From: Metellina segmentata
Taxonomy: Eukaryota > Arthropoda > Arachnida > Araneae > Tetragnathidae
Direction of reading: 5' to 3'
Length of the DNA stretch: 64,000 nt
NCBI GenBank assembly: GCA_947359465.1
Contig: OX375880.1
Coordinates: forward strand, 19,978,714-20,042,713
Numbering within the stretch: the stretch's first letter is position 1; each line of letters starts with the position of its first letter. Under the pieces are notes generated by a model. It made no database searches. It worked only from the letters and a program-made list of their open reading frames with translations, and had not been told where the DNA came from. Both the position numbers and the translations under genes were made by a program. Shown here piece by piece: positions 55,376 to 64,000 of the stretch.

Positions 55376-55682
55376 AGGTAGGATAATCAACGTCGTAATA
55401 GTAATGGGCTATTGACGACGGTCAGGGATCAATACCCTAAGCGAAAGAACCAAGGAAAAGACCAAGTAATTTTGAACCACAGTCAGATGACGAGGTTAAC
55501 ACCTGAGCTGCAATCCCTCTCTCTAAACTCGAAACCCAAGCCAAATTGAGAAGATCTGATTCTGCGACAGATTTAACTCGCAACATCCCCACGTACACGA
55601 CGGTCATTGGTTGGATCTCGTTTCGAACTAGCGATCTACAGGTTGCTGAAACGCTAGTCTTATAACTGGGTTACCAAGGCGT
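55376..55682 (-). mobile_element. SINE family B, antisense
   Basis: GGCAGGTAGGATAATCAACG tail to head GGTTGCTGAAACGC and GGGTTACCAAGGCG; diverged. Confidence 0.85.
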
Positions 55683-55925
55683 TCTTCAAATTGGAATTGG
55701 AATGAAAAGAGATGAAAAAAAAATTATTTTTACTTTTGGGGCATTAAACAGGCCAGAAAAGAAGGAGCATTTTCGACATGTTAATGCTTTTTTTTAATTT
55801 TCAAAAGGGTAAGAATGCCTCACAGATGAAGACACCTGTTGGGCAGGGTGAGGGTGGCCGTTGACAGAGCCTCAGAAGCCAGAAGCCTCAGTACTTTTAT
55901 AAGCGCGAGATGATGAAGCTACCGG

Positions 55926-56362
55926 TAGGGTAAGGTAATTTTAATAAACGCAATACAGCAACACAGCGGGTTATTGACTACAGTCAGAGATCAATCCCCT
56001 AAGGGGAAATTTCCGAGGACAACAGCACATTATTTTGAACCACGGTCAGATGGTAAGGTAATTTAAATTAACGTCGTACTAGAACAACACAACGCGCAAT
56101 TGACGACGGTCCGGGATTAAAGACACGAGGATAACAGGTAATTTCGAACCACGGTCAGATGACGAGGTAACACCTGAGCTAGCACCCCACTTTCGAAACT
56201 TCCTCACCAACCCAACGTGAGGAGTTTCGGCCACACAGATTGAACGTGCACCAGCCTCCCTCTACACCATACACTTACAAACATCCATGCCCGACCCGGA
56301 TTCGAACCAGGAAGCTTTCGATCTAGAGGCTAACACCTTAACCATTATGCCGATTGGTCGGG
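55926..56362 (-). mobile_element. two-unit SINE concatemer with one target-site duplication
   Basis: A truncated 3' end (55926-56051) is followed in the same orientation by a full family A copy (56052-56362). GATGAAGCTACCGG at 55912-55925 and 56363-56376 brackets both, with no duplication at the internal joint. Confidence 0.93.
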
Positions 56363-56376
56363 GATGAAGCTACCGG

Positions 56377-57013
56377 ACACACAGACAAAGGTGATCGAAT
56401 AAACCGGCATACATTATATTAATTCAATGTTATTTTAAAAAAAAAATTACTTTTGTTTAAAACATGGGAACGAACTTTTGAATCCACCTAATGCAAATTC
56501 CAAAGATAAATAAATATCCACAAATGCATACTGACATATGAATAGTAGACAAACGATAAATTTACTAATTCTACTGAACGCTAAAATCAAAAGAACGGAA
56601 TAATGAAAATCCTTCCAGTTTCCCTTTAGAACATTTAAACTTAAAACTAAAGAATTCTATAGGCAAGAGGATAAATACAAAATTCACAGTTTATTATTCC
56701 TAATTTCTTTTGTAACAAACGATAAAGAGGTTGCACAGGAACTTCTGTCTGCCACTAAACTCCTCTTTCAGAAAGAAAGCCCATTGTGTGTGATAATATT
56801 CGTCATTTTTCCCGCCCGAACCGTTCCGATGGCAACCGGTGATAAATTACTTTCGAATCATCTGATGTTTTGATTAATAGCTCAGTTGGGAAAATACGTT
56901 TTCAACAACACTGCGTGTGTCAGTTCGAATTAATTTGCGGTGCGCCTGTTGCCATCATTTGTTTCTCGATCACTCCTCTGTCAAATATGGCGAGCATGGT
57001 TTTTCGGCACGTG
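56377..57013. other. unassigned AT-rich sequence
   Basis: Nothing recognised. Confidence 0.35.
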
Positions 57014-57420
57014 AGGCCCGGTGCACACATCCGACTTTTCAACGTGCGGCATCGAAGCCCAACTATGCAATCATAACCGTGAAATGACGCAAGTACTCAT
57101 TTCGCGCCTTTTGCGATAAATATTCTATCGAAGAAAACATGTTTATTTCGCTTACTTGGTAAACAAAAAGTATATTTTGAAACAAAATAGACGTTACTGG
57201 ATACAACTATTATTTATTATTTTTATTCCGTTTATTTATGAAAACAAGGTACTTGAGACCGGAGAAAAGCGGGCGAACTGCGGTACAAATTGCATGCTAG
57301 TTGGACGTGCGTCGCCGCAGCGGCGCCGGACGCATGTGTGCACTACTCCATTGGATCTAATGTATATCTGACCGCACTTGCGCGCCGATTGTTAAAAAAC
57401 CGGATGTGTGCACCGGGCCT
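57014..57420. mobile_element. short inverted-repeat DNA element (MITE)
   Basis: Ends AGGCCCGGTGCACACATCCG and its exact reverse complement, with weaker similarity continuing to about 36 bp. Counted from GGCC the flanks are TGA and TAA, a possible imperfect 3-bp target duplication. The interior has no transposase. PIF/Harbinger-like origin is a guess from end sequence and target size. Confidence 0.8.
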
Positions 57421-57504
57421 AAATCGACCGTTTTATTAGTGCAGTAGAAGTATTTCAAATATCAAATTATCGAATTTTTCAAATTCTCGATCTAGTTGTT
57501 AGAG

Positions 57505-57807
57505 GTAGGTAGGTATTTTAATAAAATTCGCACTGGAGTAACACAACGGGCTATTGGTGACGATCCCACAAAGGAAAGATACGAGGACAACAACACGTAA
57601 TTTTGAACCACGGTTCGATGACAAGACAGTTCCCAAGCTTTCACCTCACTCTCCACACTTCCAGACCACGAAAACGTTAGGACATTTTAGGTTACGACAG
57701 ATTTAACGTGCACCAGCCCCTTTGTACACGATGGTCTTTGGTTGGATTCGAAATCGCAATCTTCCGGTTGCTAATCTGTTACTCTTCCAAAAGGGCTATC
57801 GCGGCAA
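57505..57807 (-). mobile_element. SINE family B, antisense
   Basis: GGTAGGTAGGTATTTTAATA tail to B box GGATTCGAAATCG and GGGCTATCGCGGC head. Confidence 0.92.
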
Positions 57808-57809
57808 CA

Positions 57810-58340
57810 AAATTTGAAGTTCAATTGTGGCGTTGATGGCGTCTTCGTTATATAGCGATTGCAAGGCAAAACACATTATCTTTGACATGTAAGGCTGCCC
57901 GAAATATGTCCTGTGCAGTGGGATGGTTTTTATCAACACCGGACCACCTTTTACATTGTTCGTTATCATCAGGAGGAAGTCGTCCATGTCATTGGAACGC
58001 TAAAGAACTTTTATATACTATAAGGCAGCTGGTTCTATACTCTAATTTCATGTATCACAGCGCGACACACATGGAGGTTAACAGACATATTTTATCTAAG
58101 TAACCTTTGCAAGAACAAAATCTGAATTTTACATCTAAAAGATAGTCAAGAATTCTTTGAAAACTCAAGGTCACAAATTACCCTACTGTAAAGTCAACTA
58201 TAGCTGTTTTCAAGCACTTCATTCGTTAATTTCCATGGTCTAATTTCATGCATCACTTTGAAACACAGGGTGGTCAAATGTATGTGGGGAATGTTACCGA
58301 TTATGAGATACTTACCTCATAAGAGGTACTCCTGTATTTT
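57810..58340. other. unassigned sequence with a duplicated block
   Basis: 58101-58240 is a diverged copy of 58983-59125 (TCTGAATTTTACATCTAAAA versus TATGAATTTTAAGTCTAAAA; GTCACAAATTACCCTA versus ATCGCAAATTACTCTA). No gene. Confidence 0.5.
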
Positions 58341-58343
58341 TAC

Positions 58344-58683
58344 GGTAGGTAATTGGTAATATTTAATGAACGTCCTATACTAGACCAACGCAACGGACTA
58401 TTGACGACGACAGTCCGGGATCAATCTCCTAAGGGAAAGATCCCAGAACAACACCATGTAATTTTAAACCATGATCAGATGACGAGGCAACACCTGAGCT
58501 GGCATCTCATTCTCCAAACTTCCACACCAACCCAGCGTGAGGACTTTCGGCCATGACAGATTTAAGATTCACCAAACACATCTACACCATACGCTTACAA
58601 GCATCCATGCACTTACCCGGATTCGAACCAGGAACCTTCCGATCTAGAGGCTATCACCGTAACCCCCAGACCGGTTGGTCGGC
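58344..58683 (-). mobile_element. SINE family A, full length, diverged
   Basis: GGTAATTGGTAATATTTAAT tail through B box GGATTCGAACCAGG to CAGACCGGTTGGTCGG. Confidence 0.92.
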
Positions 58684-58689
58684 TCTTTA

Positions 58690-59500
58690 CTGTAAGGATT
58701 CGACACCTATTGGAAGTTTAATGAACTATTAGCTCTTGTCATTGTAAACATAACCTTCCCCATAGCAAGTCGATCTATATACTTCACTAACAACTTATAA
58801 TTTTTAAGAGTTTGGAAGACTTCTTTTTGGCTGGTAATTAGACACATAAAAGGTAAGTTGAAAAGAAAAGTTGAAAAGTTTTTACATAAATAAATAGGTT
58901 TTATATTAAATAGATTTTTTGTCTTCCAAAAAATCCATCAACATTTCGAAACAATTTTTATTTTCCGTCGCTTTTCCAAAACCTAAGTGCTTTTGCAATA
59001 AAAATATGAATTTTAAGTCTAAAATCAATCGGTTCATTAGATACTCGAGATCGCAAATTACTCTATATTCAGAAAAGACAGCTACAGTGGTTTTAAAGCA
59101 TTTTACTCGATCATTTAATTTCTAAACCCTCCATAAGTAGAATAATGTAACCTCTCCAAGTTTTCGATGGAGCATCATTTTCCATTGTTAATCCCATCGA
59201 ATTCCTTAGCATCATGAATATGATACTTTGCTCATATATTACTAATCATCATAACACCTCGTTAATAGTGTGGAATGAAGGACTGAACCAAAGTAATAAA
59301 ACTATCCAATCCGTCAGTTTTTAAACTATACGCCAAAAGAATAATTTTGTTATGAACAATATAAAACACAAGATACGTATAGTTTTATAATTATCTTACT
59401 GTGAGATAAGTTGAGAACAATATATTCATTAAATTAATATTCAATGAGTATATTAAACTAGCTGAATAACACGGCGTTTCTCGGGTTTCAAATATGATCG
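58690..59500. other. unassigned AT-rich sequence with the second copy of a 140-bp block
   Basis: 58983-59125 matches 58101-58240. A 68-codon frame here is not supported as a gene. Confidence 0.45.
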
Positions 59501-59876
59501 CGACATTTCCCTGTGTAAACTCAAATGCCACACACTCTGTAGAACGTGTTTTCTAACGCGACAGCTAAAATATGACCGCGACATTTCCCTGTGTTAACTT
59601 ATACACAAACCCTGTAGAACGTGTTTTCTTATTCATGTCTATTTATTGCAGAAAAACAAACATTTTATTTTAAAATTGGGGCTCCAAGGGGCACCTTTAG
59701 GACTACTGTGTGCAAATTTTCATGGCTACAGATTGGTATGAAGACAGGAAATAAATAGCCTATGTTTTCCGCGGTGTTCTAAAGTATAAGTGTACCCAAT
59801 TGGGTGTTGATTGGTCAAACGGTGTGATTTGAATAGATAATATACTCACATACATACACACACATGATTTTATAAA
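59500..59876 (-). mobile_element. Helitron-like 5' part, diverged
   Basis: GTAGAACGTGTTTTCTTATT, GGGGCACCTTTAGGACTACT and GATTGGTCAAACGGTGTGAT match 26518-26740 and 47205-47420. An internal duplication of GACCGCGACATTTCCCTGTG lies at its left. Confidence 0.75.
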
Positions 59877-59912
59877 TGAGCCGTTTAAAGCCAAAGTGGT
59901 GTAAGTCCATTA

Positions 59913-59913
<1 letters not shown>

Positions 59914-59955
<42 letters not shown>
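59914..59955. repeat. AT dinucleotide microsatellite
   Basis: About 20 uninterrupted TA repeats. Confidence 0.95.
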
Positions 59956-59958
<3 letters not shown>

Positions 59959-60025
59959 TTTGGATTATACAGCTTTTTTCAAAGACAATTTCGTCTTCTC
60001 AAACGAAATTATTCTTAAGTTTTAA

Positions 60026-60246
60026 TCCTTCTCGTGGTTAGCTTGACGATATATCTAGTCATTAGTAAAGCCATTAGCAGATCTTGATGAACGAGATATC
60101 TCATCATTAGAAGAAAAAAGAACCATATCTTTATCTCGCTGTCATAAGAAATATTGGCAATATCTTGATGACAATACAACTCGTCATTGAGCAAAATTGG
60201 GCATTCTTGATAGAAGTGATACTCCGTCGCGAAACCACTTGAAAGG
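60026..60246 (+). mobile_element. TTAA MITE family P, 221 bp, both TTAA sites present
   Basis: TTAA at 60022-60025 and 60247-60250. Left end TCCTTCTCGTGGTTAGC; right end GCGAAACCACTTGAAAGG. Internal GACGATATATCTAGTC and GAACGAGATATCTC. Confidence 0.85.
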
Positions 60247-60505
60247 TTAATCCTCTGTGGAGTTCACAAGTACATATCCGTTCAGCAATTTGAAGTCATC
60301 ACTTGCATGACTTCAAAATAGTTTTGATCTTCTTGACCTTAGAATATTTTCTGATTCGTTAAACCAACACATGTCATTACTCTCGTATTGTGGCAATATT
60401 ACATCATACGGAAATAATGTGACGTTCAAAGGGTTAGTACGGGAAACAAATCGCACTCAAACACCCCTTATGACTCTATTATGACCCCCTAGGGGAGACA
60501 CCCTA

Positions 60506-60522
60506 CAGTTTGAGAACCACTG
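60506..60522 (-). mobile_element. possible hAT-type terminal repeat
   Basis: On the minus strand CAGTGGTTCTCAAACTG resembles the common hAT terminal inverted repeat start. I did not find the partner end or an 8-bp target duplication, so this is a tentative solo end. Confidence 0.4.
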
Positions 60523-60529
60523 AGCTAGG

Positions 60530-61590
60530 CGAATACGAAGGAGGTATTAACGTTGTTACCAATCAAGAGAAGGGAAGCCCCACAGCAAAATGTCTGGAAC
60601 CGAGGGTTCGTTATTTGATTGAAACTGTCAAAGCAAACACGATGAAAATCTGGTTCGAACCAAGTTTACCCATGCGTCCAATATAGTGACAAGCAATGTG
60701 TAGTGACACACAAGATTTCGAATTTTGGAAGGCCTTGGGGTACTTTCAAAGTTTTAGTAAATTAGTTAAATGCATTCAGTTTGAGGCAAACTATGTGTGG
60801 AACAGTCTTATCCAAAAAGAAATATTTCTCTTGCAGTCATTGTGGGTATAATTAAATCGACATTGCTAGATTTAAATAAAATAGAAAGCTTCGCATTCCA
60901 TTCTGCTAATTATAATCTGGCGAAAGACCCTTCCCTTAATCTAATGAACGCTCGAAAGAATTCAGCATTTGTATATTAAAAATATTCCAACCATTTTGAT
61001 TTTAAACATTCTAATGCACATAAAATGTATTCCACATTTACTGATTAAAACAATACAGCGACTAAGCTGTATAAAGATAAGATAATCTTTCTCAACATCA
61101 ATTGTTTTTCACTTTGTATGTCATAAATATTGTAATCAAGAGCTGAATCATGAGGTTATTGAACATTTGGAATCGTTCAGCATGAAGAAATAACGGTTGT
61201 ACCATATTATATGAAATAGAGGCATCATCTATTTCTAATGGATATCAGTGAGTGAAATAATCCTCATATTTACTAAGACATTAACAATAAACCAGATCAT
61301 TATTTGGTCTCGGTACAAGATATATGAAACAAATAAAGGATTCTTTATGTATCTATCAACAAGGAACATACTGTTGACACGAAATCCTCGTTCGTCATAA
61401 ATGTCTTGTATTTCAGGACGAGGGGTTATTCTGATTCTTGCACTTTGTGAACAAAGAACCCTTAAAGATAATAATACGAACGAAATGAGTTGCAATAAAT
61501 ATTTAAGTGTTCATGCAATTTTTCTGAAAAAAACATCATTGCTAGAAAATTACCATTGCTACTACAATGAATCGGCACAAGCATTTCTAT
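60530..61590. other. unassigned AT-rich sequence
   Basis: Short frames only. Nothing recognised. Confidence 0.35.
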
Positions 61591-61593
61591 ACA

Positions 61594-62076
61594 CTAGGGG
61601 GCACGCCCCATGCTCGCTAGCGCTCGCCAACCCCCGGAGGATTGCTTTGCAATCCTCATTGGTTCGCTTCGCTCGCATTAATGTTTACAGAATATTTGCA
61701 GACATTGTTTACATAATATGATATTCAAAAAAATATATTTCAAATATAAATTTGTTGTACTACAGGAAAATTATACAGTACCACTAGAATAAGAACTCGA
61801 ATAATTTGGAAGTCAAATGAAAACTTTGAGCAAATTTTGACTCGAAATGTGAGCGCTGCTTTGGAAATCGAATACCCAGTATGTCGTTTGTAAACTGCAA
61901 CAGCTCGACTAATATTCATTTTTTTCAATAAAATTTTATTCGATAACGCTATAAATTCAATTATGGCGCGCGGCTTCGTGGTAAAGAAACAATCGTACAG
62001 TGTTACCAAAACTCGATAACAAATAGCCTTTTCAATAGTCTTTCAAATAGCCACGTAAGATAATTATATATATAGA
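61594..62076 (-). mobile_element. non-autonomous Helitron, complete, inverse orientation
   Basis: On the minus strand it starts TCTATATATATAATTATC after A (62077 complement) and ends GCCCCCTAG before T (61593 complement). It shares its 5' end, the TTATAGCGTTAT-type segment and the GCGCTCACATTTCGAGTC block with 49873-50520 and is about 165 bp shorter. It lies on the same strand as the SLC16 exon, in its downstream intron if the gene model is right. Confidence 0.93.
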
Positions 62077-62614
62077 TAACCAAATATCGACAAAATAACT
62101 TGTAATATTAACGAAACATACCAACATCCTCAATATCTGCTCAATGCCAATTCATAATTTGGAATAGAAAACCAAATGGGGGGACTAGTAGGAATTAATC
62201 TATGATTGGAATAACTTTCATACCATGGTCCTAAACATTTTCCGAACTGTGTGACAAAAGTCTTTATTTCGTTTAATTACAGTTAATGCGTGACTATCTA
62301 ACAGAGCTATTCATAACTTATAAAACATTTTTTTACATAATTTTTAAATAATTTTTTTAAAACATGTTTTTTGTTATGAAAAGTAAATAGAAATTTTCCA
62401 GTTGTCATTTTTGTAAGATATGCCAAACTATCATATCTACTACCATGGGAGAACACGATTTCAAATAGTTATTCGTAAAACAGAATTCATGAATAGAAGA
62501 CAGTTCTACTCATGATTTGGTAAAAGCATTGTAAATTTGAAACTATTAATTTGAAAACATGTATTTATAGTCATGAAAATAAGAAAGAGCATTTTCAAAT
62601 TACCGTTTTGAACA
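62077..62614. other. unassigned sequence, probable intron
   Basis: Nothing recognised apart from a first outlying AGTTCTACTCATGAT unit related to the downstream minisatellite. Confidence 0.35.
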
Positions 62615-62700
62615 CATATCGTCATGCTAATTAGCAAAACTCGTAACTCCATCATTAAAGTATAGCAGTTACGAGTTATGCTAATCAGTATGACGATATG
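62615..62700. repeat. 34-bp-arm hairpin
   Basis: 62615-62648 and 62667-62700 are inverted with three mismatches and an 18-bp loop. The core arm is CATATCGTCATGCTAATTAG. The total of 86 bp is in the size range of a microRNA precursor or a small MITE; no evidence separates these. Confidence 0.85.
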
Positions 62701-62794
62701 CCATAATACCATATCTGCTGTGATATCACGGCTAAACTTGGAATAATTTATAAAATAAAAAAAAGTCGGGGAGAAAGAGAGAGACAGTTCTTCT

Positions 62795-63140
62795 CATGAA
62801 ACAGAATTCGTGAACAGAAGATTATTCTGATCATGAAACAGAGTTCGTGAACAGAAGAGAGTTCTAATGAAACGTAATTACGGAATAGATGACGGTTTTT
62901 ATCATCAAACAGGATTCATGAACAGAAGACTGTTCTGCTCAAGAAAGCAGAATTCATGAACAGAAGACTGTTCTGCTCATGAAACAGAATTCATGAACTA
63001 AAGAAGGTTTTGATCATGAAACAGAATTCATGAACTGAAGAAGGTTGTGCTCATGGAACAAAATTAATGAACAGAAGACTGTTCTGATCATGAAACAGGA
63101 GTCCTAAACAGATGACGTTTCTGATCGTGAAACAGAATTT
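62795..63140. repeat. ~40-bp minisatellite, 8-10 units
   Basis: Unit approximates GAAACAGAATTCATGAACAG then AAGACTGTTCTGCTCAT, with diverged outer units. It lies 200 bp from the SLC16 exon donor. Confidence 0.9.
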
Positions 63141-63336
63141 ATTTAGAGAACCATCAAGGTAGAGATATATATGGGCATACTAAAAACAGAATCATTGAAT
63201 AATGCATAATCAGGATCATTTAGGCTGAAATTTAAATACCTCGATGACTTCCTTGGGCATGCAACAAGGAATAGCATACCAATAATGAACTAGAATAATA
63301 TAAATAGATTCAATTGGAAGATACTTTAATATTCTA

Positions 63337-63342
63337 ACTTAC
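63337..63342 (-). promoter_or_regulatory. splice donor of the SLC16 exon
   Basis: On the minus strand the junction reads CTG then GTAAGT, a consensus 5' splice site. Confidence 0.88.
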
Positions 63343-63856
63343 CAGTTCTGGTGAAAGTCGCCTCTTTCCCGAAAGTTGACATCACAGTAATAAGCAACAA
63401 TCCGAAGCTGGCCTGAAGCCCTCCGGATATGATCTCCACCAGTATGGCACACACGCACACCACATATCCCCACCCACCTTCTGGATAGTAATGCTGCCGG
63501 ATAGTCGCCGCTTTGGGATCGTTGGGTGACAGGTTCAGACCCACGATGCCGCCATTGAACGGCAATTGGCTCTTGATGGCGACGTCAGCGTACTTGTGGC
63601 CGTCGTATCCGGGCACGCAGGACACGCTGGGGGCCTTCGTGAACTTGCCCCCGAGTTTGAGGCTCTCTTCGTTTGCCAGGCCCTGGCTCGTGTAGTACGG
63701 GCTGCGTGGGTCTGTGGACACGGCGGACTTGGAGCGATATTTTTTGCGGTACGGTTTGGTTGGGTCATCCGTCAACTGACCGGAAGACAAAGATGAGGAA
63801 GGTAAGTCCCAAGAGCAGTTGTTCTCCGGGATTGTGTCTGAGTCGGACTTTTCCAT
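63343..63856 (-). CDS. SLC16-like monocarboxylate transporter, first coding exon
   Basis: The exon encodes the first 171 residues of a probable plasma-membrane major-facilitator transporter of the monocarboxylate (SLC16) type. Residues 1-122 are a polar, serine- and proline-rich cytoplasmic N-terminus. YYPEGGWGYVV at 123-133 matches the SLC16 signature before the first helix ([D/E]GGWGW), and residues 129-157 form that hydrophobic helix. The ATG at 63856 follows an in-frame TGA (63881-63883), which supports this start. Translation past 63343 gives five more residues and a stop, but a GTAAGT donor begins at 63342, so splicing in phase 1 is expected. The other helices (12 are usual) must lie at lower coordinates; I recognise none in this window. 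Substrate and fly orthologue are not identifiable from this part. Confidence 0.88.
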
Positions 63857-64000
63857 TGTCCGGTTTTTCTCTAAACTGTATCAAAAAGTTCTGAACTGCT
63901 TTGTTAAGTAAGCTTGGAGGCCATTTTTACGAGCAAAATGGCGCGATGTTAGATATTCCGGAACACAATAACGTCAAACTTCAAAAACCATAGTTCCGCA
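63857..64000 (-). other. 5' untranslated or upstream sequence of the SLC16 gene
   Basis: An ACAG that could act as a splice acceptor lies a few bases before the start codon region (minus strand GATACAGTTTAGAG), but the pyrimidine tract is weak. The promoter cannot be placed. Confidence 0.4.

Noticed and set aside
58264..58290. ACAGGGTGGTC motif like the transposon end at 882
   Set aside because: Only 11 bases agree and the following sequence differs; no partner end nearby.
1..63342. Remaining exons of the SLC16-like transporter
   Set aside because: I looked for minus-strand hydrophobic helices with splice signals and found none that I could support; short exons could still be missed by eye.

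Overview
This window is eukaryotic and almost certainly from an arthropod, probably an insect. It has no operons and no dense coding. The one host exon ends in a canonical splice donor. The transposons (DUF4817-type Tc1/mariner, mariner, Tc1, Helitron, BEL/Pao, TTAA-type MITEs) are those typical of insect genomes. A hemipteran-like genome would fit, but I cannot fix the species. The composition is AT-rich, with many simple repeats.

Only one host gene is supported. At the right edge, on the minus strand, 63343-63856 is the first coding exon of an SLC16-type (monocarboxylate transporter) major-facilitator protein, ending at a GTAAGT donor. No further exon of it was recognised, so positions 1-63342 may be largely one very long 5' intron, or intron plus intergenic DNA. 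Long open frames elsewhere lie in repeats or have no recognisable domains.

The rest is a dense transposon landscape. The most abundant component is a pair of tRNA-derived SINE families, with over 50 copies or fragments. Family A (head with TATAGTGGTTAAGG, tail ATTACC) and family B (head with GGTTGGAAGAGTAACGG, tail TACC) have different tRNA-like heads but the same body. At least eight insertions have clear 10-14 bp target-site duplications, many are 5'-truncated, and some are head-to-tail concatemers inside a single duplication. These features indicate LINE-type target-primed insertion, but the partner LINE is not here.

Layout: 0.9-2.4 kb, intact 1504-bp Tc1/mariner element with 124-bp inverted repeats. 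5.9-6.3 kb, dead mariner. 7.4-8.2 kb, TTAA-bounded element filled by a 63-bp minisatellite. 8.3-14.9 kb, nested SINEs and Tc1 relics. 15.3-18.6 kb, ~165-bp satellite with a recently amplified 333-bp dimer. 19.9-24.3 kb, tandemly duplicated SINE blocks and a palindrome array. 25.8-28.7 kb and 46.0-47.5 kb, Helitron mosaics. 31-38 kb, SINEs, a minisatellite and a 219-bp-arm inverted repeat. 39-45 kb, more SINEs and TTAA MITEs. 49.9-50.5 kb and 61.6-62.1 kb, two complete non-autonomous Helitrons. 52.3-53.1 kb, SINE and BEL/Pao relic. 55-58.7 kb, SINEs and a GGCCCGGTGCACACATCCG inverted-repeat element. 62.6-63.1 kb, a hairpin and a ~40-bp minisatellite just downstream of the SLC16 exon.

The observations most worth following are the two-headed SINE system with its concatemers and 67-bp truncated copy, the TTAA elements carrying satellites or GACGAGATATCTCGTC palindromes, the long SINE-derived hairpin, and the possibly active DD36D transposon. 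Boundaries of degenerate repeats were read by eye and are approximate unless a target-site duplication is given.
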